The notes beneath the pieces were generated by a model. The model saw only the letters and a program-made list of their open reading frames with translations, had not been told where the DNA came from and did not search any database. Positions 57,633 through 64,000 of a stretch of DNA of 64,000 bases are shown here, piece by piece. The position numbers were made by a program, and so were the translations under genes. Source of the DNA: Asterias rubens (Eukaryota; Echinodermata; Asteroidea; Forcipulatida; Asteriidae). The DNA is taken from positions 8,113,526-8,177,525 of the forward strand of contig NC_047083.1 of the NCBI RefSeq assembly GCF_902459465.1, given 5' to 3'. The first letter of the stretch is position 1, and every line of letters starts with the position of its first letter.

Positions 57633-59490
57633 GGTCTACTGCCGTGCAGAGAAAATCTCCACTAGGAAAATTCTACGATGGTGGTTGCCAAGCAATCTTC
57701 GACCCAGGAACCTCTGTTTTGGCCAACAGTCGACGAGGAATAGATTTCTAATCTTGATGGGAGCTGCACCTCTTGTCAATCTCGTCAAAGTAAAGGTAAG
57801 TTCAATGGAGACTTTCAGGACACTAGGTAGATTTAGACAAGAGTGCTACTTACCGGAGCACTAGAACTTGACAGGCACTGGACACTTTTGGTAATTACTC
57901 ATAGTAATTGGGGGGGGGGGCGAATGAGTTTTTTTTGGGGGCGGGTTTTTTTTTTTTTTTTTAAGGGCACGTTTTGTCTTTTTTAGGGGGAGACTTTTTT
58001 TTGTCAGTTTTGTTATTTTAGGGGTCACACCTTTTTTCTTTAAGAGTGGGAATTTTTCTTTGAGGGGGGGGGGGGGCGGACATATACATTATTTTTGTTT
58101 CGTTCTTATTTTTGGGGCGACTTTTTTTCCTTTTTTAATTTTTTTTATTTTAGGGGGCAGTTTGTATTTTAAATTTGAATTATGGGTTCTGTTTGAGGGG
58201 GGCATTATTAAAAAGAAATTCGTTTTTTGGGGACCTTTTCTTAGAGGTGGGGGGGCGGATGTTTTTCTTTTGTTTTATGTTTTTTTTGCGTGTTTTTATT
58301 TTGGGGCAGAATTGTTTTCCTTTTTTTTACATTTTTTATTTTAAGGGGCAGAATGTTTGTTTTGTCGGTTTTGTTTTAGAGGGCAGCCTTTTTTCATTTA
58401 ATTTTTTTAGGGGCATTTCAAGAACTGTTTCTTTGGGGTGGCGGATGTTATTTTTCCCTGTTTTTTCTTCTTTACTTTTTTTTGGGGGGCAGACCTTTTT
58501 TTTTGGGGGGGGGGTGGGCAGATTGTATTTTTCATTTTAAAAAGTATTGAGGGCGTTTTGGGGAACTTTTTCTTTGAGGGGGTGGGGGCATTTTTTTCCC
58601 TTTTTCTTTATCTTCTGGGGGGATTTTTTTTAGGGGATGGATTTTTTTTCCCTTTTTTTAATTTCTAATTTTTTTAGGGGGTTGACCTTTTTTTGGGGGG
58701 GGCAGATTGTGTTTTAAATTTGTTTGTGGATTAGGGGTTGTTTGGGGGACTTACTCTTTGGGGGGGTGTTTTTTTAATGTTTTTTTCTTTTTTTCGGGCA
58801 GACTTCTTTTAAAATTTTTATTTTTTGTTTTAGGGGGCAGATTGTATTTTAAATTTGATTGTGGGTTCTGTTTGAGGGGGGCATTAAAAAATTAGGGGCA
58901 TTTTGGGGGGCTTTCTTATGGGGGCTGGATGTTTTTCTTTTGTTTTATGTTGTTTGGTGCTTTTATTTGGGGCGGAATTTTTTCCCCTTTTTTTCACATT
59001 TTTTGTTTTAGGGGGCAGAAGATTATTTGTGGGTTTTGTTTAAGGGGCAGCCTTTATTCATTTAATTTTGTTATAGGGGCATTTCATTTCAGGATATCTT
59101 GGGGGGGGGGGTGGATGTTTTTTTTTTGGGGGGGGCGGACCTAAGAAACCAAGAAACTATTAAATTTAGTTGGTGAGATTTGATCAATTTGTTTGATTAC
59201 CCATACTGGCTCTGAAAAGAGCTGTTTTGTACTTTGACCCTCTTGGGTTAACTTCTGGAGTATAACTGATGTAAATGATCTTCTCCTCGTCTTGCATTTT
59301 AGGAAACCGAGAGGGGAGACAGACACTTTGCGTGAGTGGATTCATCAGAATGGACTTCCCTAAACCCCTGGGTGCTCTTTGGATCCTCGGTGACATCTTC
59401 ATTGGTAAATACTACTCCAAGTTTGATTGAGTGGACAACCATCAAGGTTTCGTTGATGCTGTCAAGGGTGTGGAAATCAAGGCTGAGTAA
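57633..59490 (+). pseudogene. CTSD-like: Cathepsin D-like aspartic protease pseudogene (two exons)
   Basis: Lysosomal aspartic proteases use two Asp-Thr-Gly sites. Exon 57633-57795 reads KSPLGKFYDGGCQAIFDPGT: the second catalytic DTGTS motif is DPGTS. The frame then breaks after RRGIDF (stop), while LMGAAPLVN, which belongs next, is in another frame. The last exon, 59303-59490, reads [20 protein letters not shown] then [15 protein letters not shown], the conserved cathepsin D C-terminus, followed by TGA where family members continue; VDNHQGFVDAVKG follows in the same frame. Splice sites (TTTCAG, GTAAGT, TTTTAG) are still good. Three independent lesions support a pseudogene. No upstream exons of the family were recognised. 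Confidence 0.78.
57908..59150 (+). repeat. 1.25-kb G/T-only-like tract
   Basis: Almost pure G and T runs (GGGGGG, TTTTTTT) with recurring words GGGGGCAG, TTTTAGGGG, GGGGCATT and GTTTTATGTT. A and C are scarce on this strand. Some longer blocks repeat (CAGATTGTATTTTAAATTTG near 58495, 58835). Preceded by a broken family A TTAA end at 57873-57907. Phe/Gly-rich open frames are artefacts. Confidence 0.9.
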
Positions 59491-59529
59491 GAAACCTACT
59501 TTGTAAATTGGAAGGAATATTATTACTTA

Positions 59530-61320
59530 GGGTGTAAGAAAAAACTATTATAGGTTGGCCAAACAAAAATATAATCATGTTTCCTAGTACACTGACTAAT
59601 TACAAGGGTTTTATGGCACTGCAGGCTTTACCCATTCAAACAGTGCTGGTAGGAAATATTATGCAAAAATAAAATTTAATTGTCATTTGTTGATTATTGC
59701 AACTGGTTGCAAAAACTAAATGAACTCAGATGGACCATCAGTAAATCTGACATTTTTCCAAAAAATATTTTGGCAAATAATATATGGAGACAAGACAAAC
59801 AGTTATTTGTTTGACCTTTTTTATTTACGGGGAAAAACTATTTTTTTGCCACTTTAAAATTACCTAACAAATTATTCTGGAACTGCTGTAATCGCCTTGT
59901 TTTCAGTGTAACAGGATACTTTACCCATGACTATCATTTTGTTTGGCCAAATAAAATGAAGAAAAACAAAACAGTGCCCACCTGTGTACTTCCCTGATTT
60001 TTTCATTGTAAAATTGTCCACCTGTTATGAAGAACAAGTTTTTGTTGGTATTGGGCCAATTATTCAAATAATGTAAAATTGGAAAAATCCCTTTTTGTGT
60101 TGGGCCAAAATATGAAGAAAAGGAAACTATTTTGCCCATCCACCTACCCATTACTTTATATAAGGAAAACATGACTTTCTTTTTGATTGGCCAAACTTTG
60201 ATAACAATTCTAGAAGACATTGCCAACTGGTGTACCTTTCCTTTTTCAAGTGGAAACATGACTATATTTTTGTTTGGCCATAACTACCTTACCTACCAAT
60301 GTTTCATCAGTGGGAAAACATAACTTAATTTTTGTTTGGCCTAAGTATAACAACAAATGTTGCCCTCCTGTTACCTACATTCAGTGTGATAAGAAACATG
60401 ATTATATCTCTGTTGAAGGCATTGGACACTATTGGTAGTTATCAAACACTAGTCTTCACAGTTGGTGTATCTCAACATATATGTATAAAATAACAAACCT
60501 GTGAAAATTTGAGCACCATCGGTCATAGAACTTGCGAGATTATAATGAAAGAAAATAACCCCCCCTTGTCACACGAAGTTGTGTGCATTTAGATGGTCGA
60601 TTTCGAGACCTCAAGTTCTAAACTGAGGTCTCGAAATCAAAATCGTGGATTATTACTTCTTTCTCGAAAAACTATGGCACTTAAGAGGCAGCCGTTTCTC
60701 ACAATGTTTTATACTAACAACCTCTCCCCATTACTCGCCACCAATAAAAGGTTTTATGCTAATTATTTTTTTTGAGTTATTACCAATAGTGTCCACTGCC
60801 TTTAAGCTCAACTGAAAATAAATAAAATAAAAAACAACCTTGTCAGTGTAAAAATAAACATGGTTATTTTTTTGTTTGGCGAAAAACATGATGCCCACCA
60901 AAAATCTTTCCTATTTTTTTAATCACTCAAACTTACAACAAAAGAAAGGCAAAAGATGTTGCCCATATTTGCACTACATTTTCTTTTGTTTTTAGTGTGA
61001 TGGGAAATGTAACTCTATTTTTGTTGAGCCCAACTAGACAAAAGATGTTGCCCACCTGTTTCCCAAGTTAAGTGTGAAAGGAAACTTTGTGATATTTTTG
61101 TTTGGCCAAACTGTGAACAAACTGTTCATTTTCGATTTTCTTTTTCTTTTTGGGGCACTATTGAAAAAAAAAAACCTTGCCTACATTTTGAATCCCTTTT
61201 GTTCACATTGCTGGGAAACAAGATTATATTTCACTCGACACTTTAAAAATCAAACATTTATTTTAGTGTACATGTAACAGGAAGCAAAACTATCGTTTTG
61301 TTTAGCTCGAGTGTGACCAC
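59530..61320 (+). repeat. Degenerate tandem repeat, about 80-bp period
   Basis: About 15-20 diverged units with TTTTTGTTTGGCCAAA, GTTGCCCACCTGTTACC and TCAGTGTGATRGGAAAC in fixed order. Interrupted by the TTAA element at 60417-60801. Confidence 0.75.
60417..60801. mobile_element. TTAA-flanked MITE, family A
   Basis: Left AGGCATTGGACACTATTGG (flank TTGA), right ATAGTGTCCACTGCCT then TTAA (60802-60805). Inserted in the 80-bp tandem repeat. Confidence 0.87.
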
Positions 61321-61414
61321 TATATATTTGTTGAAATTTTAACAGGATTTAAACTGAATGATGGGCATAACTTGACTCTAAAACAAATTATGTTAAAAAC
61401 TTTGTTTATCTTAA

Positions 61415-61731
61415 AGGCACTGGACATTATTGGTAATTACTCAAAATAATTGTTAGCATAGAAGCTGACTTGGATATGAGCAGTGGAGAGCTGTTGATAG
61501 TATGAAACATTGTGAGGACCGGCTCCCTCAAGAGTATTGTAGTTTTTGAGAAAGAAGTAATTTCTCAGCAAAATATTTGAATTGCTTTCGGGACCTCACA
61601 CGTGAGTTCTCGAAAACAAGCATCCGAAGAAAGCACACAACTTCATGTGACAAGGGTTATTTTATGCATATGTTGAGATACACCAAGTGAGAAGACTGGT
61701 CTTTGACAATTACCAATAGTGTCCAGTGCCT
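61415..61731. mobile_element. TTAA-flanked MITE, family A (inverted)
   Basis: TTAA at 61411-61414 and 61732-61735; ends AGGCACTGGACATTATTGG and ATAGTGTCCAGTGCCT. The interior is in the opposite orientation to 60417. Confidence 0.87.
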
Positions 61732-61739
61732 TTAAAGGT

Positions 61740-62228
61740 ATGATACAGGATTACAGGATAAACAAGATCGTCTTTTAAATTTAGTTTGAAAACACTGATT
61801 TTTAAGAAACATGTCTGAAAAATATATGGAAAGGTCTGCATAGCTGATTTTGGTTGTTAGCTCTAAAATTAAGTAACATTTTTTACATGCTGAAAATAAT
61901 GCTTATTTTTAGAAACTAAAATTCTAGAATAAAAACTTCTGTAATGTTGGCATTAGAAATCTGAGTATTTAAGTACTTGTAATTTGAAGGCAGGACACTC
62001 TATCGAGAGGATAGATATATTGGCAACAATCTATCTAAATTTACAGTATTTTTATTTCTTTCCCTTTGATTGTGTGTTTTCATCATCTCTGGCCTCAATA
62101 CAGCCATCCTTGTTTAATAGATTGTCCTACTGTACTACTTTATTTGTGAATTTTATCTCTTAATTTATTTGAGTGTTATTTTGAAAAATAATTTGTATTA
62201 AAATGTGTCTACTATTATTATTAATCTA

Positions 62229-62259
<31 letters not shown>

Positions 62260-62640
62260 TATATAAAATTATGTTCCAATAAAAAATGTGGGAGTATGAA
62301 TTTAAAAAGAAATTGTGCCATGTGTTCTTTCTTCGTCTTTATTTTTAAGTTGAATTTCAAAATGGTGGGTTAAAATATTTGGGCTTAATTATAGAAGCTC
62401 TGAAAGGGTAAACTTTATTTACACTAAATTGGACTCCTTAAAATAACTGATTGGTAAAAACGTGTTTTTTTTCTCATAGAAAAGAGCAACAAGTTTTTTT
62501 ATTACACACTGGACAATTTTGACCAACAGAGGGGGCTAATTAATTTATTTTTGACCAACAGAGGGGGCTATTTAATTATTTATTCCCGTAATAATACTAC
62601 GCAATAGTGGTTGTGTAATATTCATCACTCCAAAAAATGT
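61740..62640. other. No gene recognised
   Basis: AT-rich, with an (ATT)n microsatellite and a doubled GACCAACAGAGGGGGCTA at 62519 and 62551. Confidence 0.6.
62215..62262 (+). repeat. (ATT)n microsatellite
   Basis: About 11 ATT units with flanking AT-rich sequence. Confidence 0.9.
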
Positions 62641-62654
62641 ATGATCTGTACAGT

Positions 62655-62735
62655 CATCGTTGTGGCCTAGTGGATAAGGTTACAGTTTCGCGAGGACAAG
62701 ATGAGAGGTTCGAGCCCCGGCACGGACCATGAGGT
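62655..62735 (+). repeat. tRNA-like SINE head, plus strand
   Basis: GTTGTGGCCTAGTGGATAAG (A-box) and GGTTCGAGCCCCGGCAC (B-box) are spaced like a tRNA. An anticodon-like loop TTTCGCG is visible but the acceptor stem pairs poorly. A purine-rich tail (CAGCAGCAGGAGG, GAGAGAGGGG) and an A tract at 62944 follow, consistent with a SINE. Confidence 0.55.
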
Positions 62736-62954
62736 AAGCGAAATAAAGAAATAACCCACGTTTCTTCCACAGGAACATGTACAGGTCTTGACGCACGGAG
62801 AGGAGACGCAGCAGCAGGAGGCAACACGGAGGCGGCACCACGAGGAGGGGACGACACCGGGACCAGAGAGAGAGGGGGAGGCGGCACCGGGGAGAGAGGG
62901 GAAGGGGGAGGCAAGATTTTTTCAATAAAATTAAATTTTTGGGAAAAAAAAAAA

Positions 62955-62994
62955 AAAAAAATCACCGTTAATTTTTTTTTAACGGTGATTTGAA
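62955..62994. repeat. Short perfect hairpin
   Basis: AAATCACCGTTAA and TTAACGGTGATTT flank a T run. Followed by a twofold direct repeat (CGTTAATTTTGGTG at 63023 and 63132). Confidence 0.85.
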
Positions 62995-63671
62995 ATTTTA
63001 AAATCGCCTGAAACGCATGCTCGTTAATTTTGGTGAAAAAAGTTGTTAGAAAAGTTTTTTTTACCAAAAACTTACATTTTTTACGCATTTTTGGTAAATC
63101 ATTTTCTTAAAATCGCTTGAAACGTACGCTCGTTAATTTTGGTGCAAATCGGTGAAAAAAAAAAAAAATTCTAAGTGCAAAAGTCATGAAAATCGAAAAA
63201 GAATTACGATTTTACATCACTAAAACGTCCCCAAAATACTTCTAAACACCTTCACACTGCTTACACCGTTGTATTACATCAATCCAAACATTTCCTCTTC
63301 AAAATTCATCCAAAGTGTACAACTTAACTCAAAAAACGGCCTTTAAATGCAACTTAATTGGCTTTAACAATGTGTATAGGCCTACGACGGTTCAACTTAC
63401 AATAACAATACAGTACACCTAACGCATTTTCGTACATCATTTCCAACTCTTGTACCTTTTTTTACCAATCCTAAGACAATTAAATCAGTTTACATACATT
63501 GTGATTCAAAAATAACTCATTTTCAACGAAAAAACTCTGAAAACGAACACTTATTCACGTATTATTTTCCCAGTAAATATTAAAGGAAAAAATAGTCAGA
63601 CACCCATCACTACCTGTATTACCACTTCTTAGAGACTGGGAACTAGACATAGACGGTTGCCATATGTAAAC

Positions 63672-64000
63672 AACATGTCCTGAGCATTTGAGTACAAAGT
63701 ACACGATCTTTGAGCATCTAAAACTCTACCAAAGGATCTCTAACTGTGAGTAATTTACAAGATTCATAACAATATTAAGTAGCCAAGTTGTTTACAACGT
63801 TTGTGGAGTAACCAGAGACTGGGGAGGGAGGGGGAGGGGTAGCAAGTGGGGGCAAAGACATCATTTTACAGTTACACCATCTTGGGGCAAAGACATCATT
63901 TTACACGATCTTTGAGCATATATAACTCTACCAAAGGACTTCTAACTGTGAGTAATTTACAAGATTCATAACAATATTGAGTAGCCAAGTTGTTACAACG
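63672..64000 (+). repeat. Two-copy direct repeat, about 130 bp, at the window edge
   Basis: TTTGAGCATCTAAAACTCTA ... TTACAAGATTCATAACAATA at 63709-63805 recurs at 63911-64000, with ACATCATTTTACA doubled between. It may continue past the edge. Confidence 0.85.

Noticed and set aside
58060..59144. Phe/Gly-rich frames
   Set aside because: Products of the G/T tract.

Overview
The window reads as animal nuclear DNA: spliced genes with GT/AG introns, AT-rich introns, abundant non-autonomous transposons and tRNA-derived SINEs, and degenerate TTAGGG-type repeats. The repeat landscape, dominated by a roughly 390-bp TTAA-flanked family beginning AGGCAGTGGACACTATTGG, plus the protein content, fit an echinoderm, most likely a sea star or sea cucumber. 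That placement is inference from recalled repeats and was not computed. There is no bacterial or operon structure.

Layout: (1) 1-6197, plus strand: the last five exons of an NADH-cytochrome b5 reductase (CYB5R3-like). (2) About 6.2-12.8 kb: repeats. (3) 12.8-16.1 kb, minus strand: four exons of a gene joining a TIR-like domain to a HEPN-like domain carrying an RxxxxH motif; its 3' end was not found. (4) 17.3-26 kb: a tandem array of a tRNA-like SINE, a 1.8-kb direct duplication, and a 22-bp palindrome-rich minisatellite lying between the two duplicate copies. (5) 28.8-40.6 kb, minus strand: a TNF-receptor-superfamily gene of four exons, which I join into 1774 residues with a cytoplasmic tail of about 1510 residues on one exon, including ten in-frame copies of a 33-34-residue repeat. 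(6) 48.3-50.7 kb, plus strand: a second, short TNF-receptor-like gene (248 residues, short tail), head to head with the first and sharing a cysteine motif with it. (7) 53.2 kb: a candidate promoter and first exon. (8) 57.6-59.5 kb: a broken cathepsin D-like aspartic protease, with a very G/T-rich tract in its intron. (9) 59.5-64 kb: degenerate tandem repeats, MITEs and a SINE.

Two TNF receptor-like genes and a TIR-HEPN gene within 40 kb suggest an innate-immunity or cell-death neighbourhood; this is inference from domain content. All exon joins were worked out by hand from splice consensus and codon phase. For the two TNFR genes the summed exon lengths are exact multiples of three and end in a stop codon.
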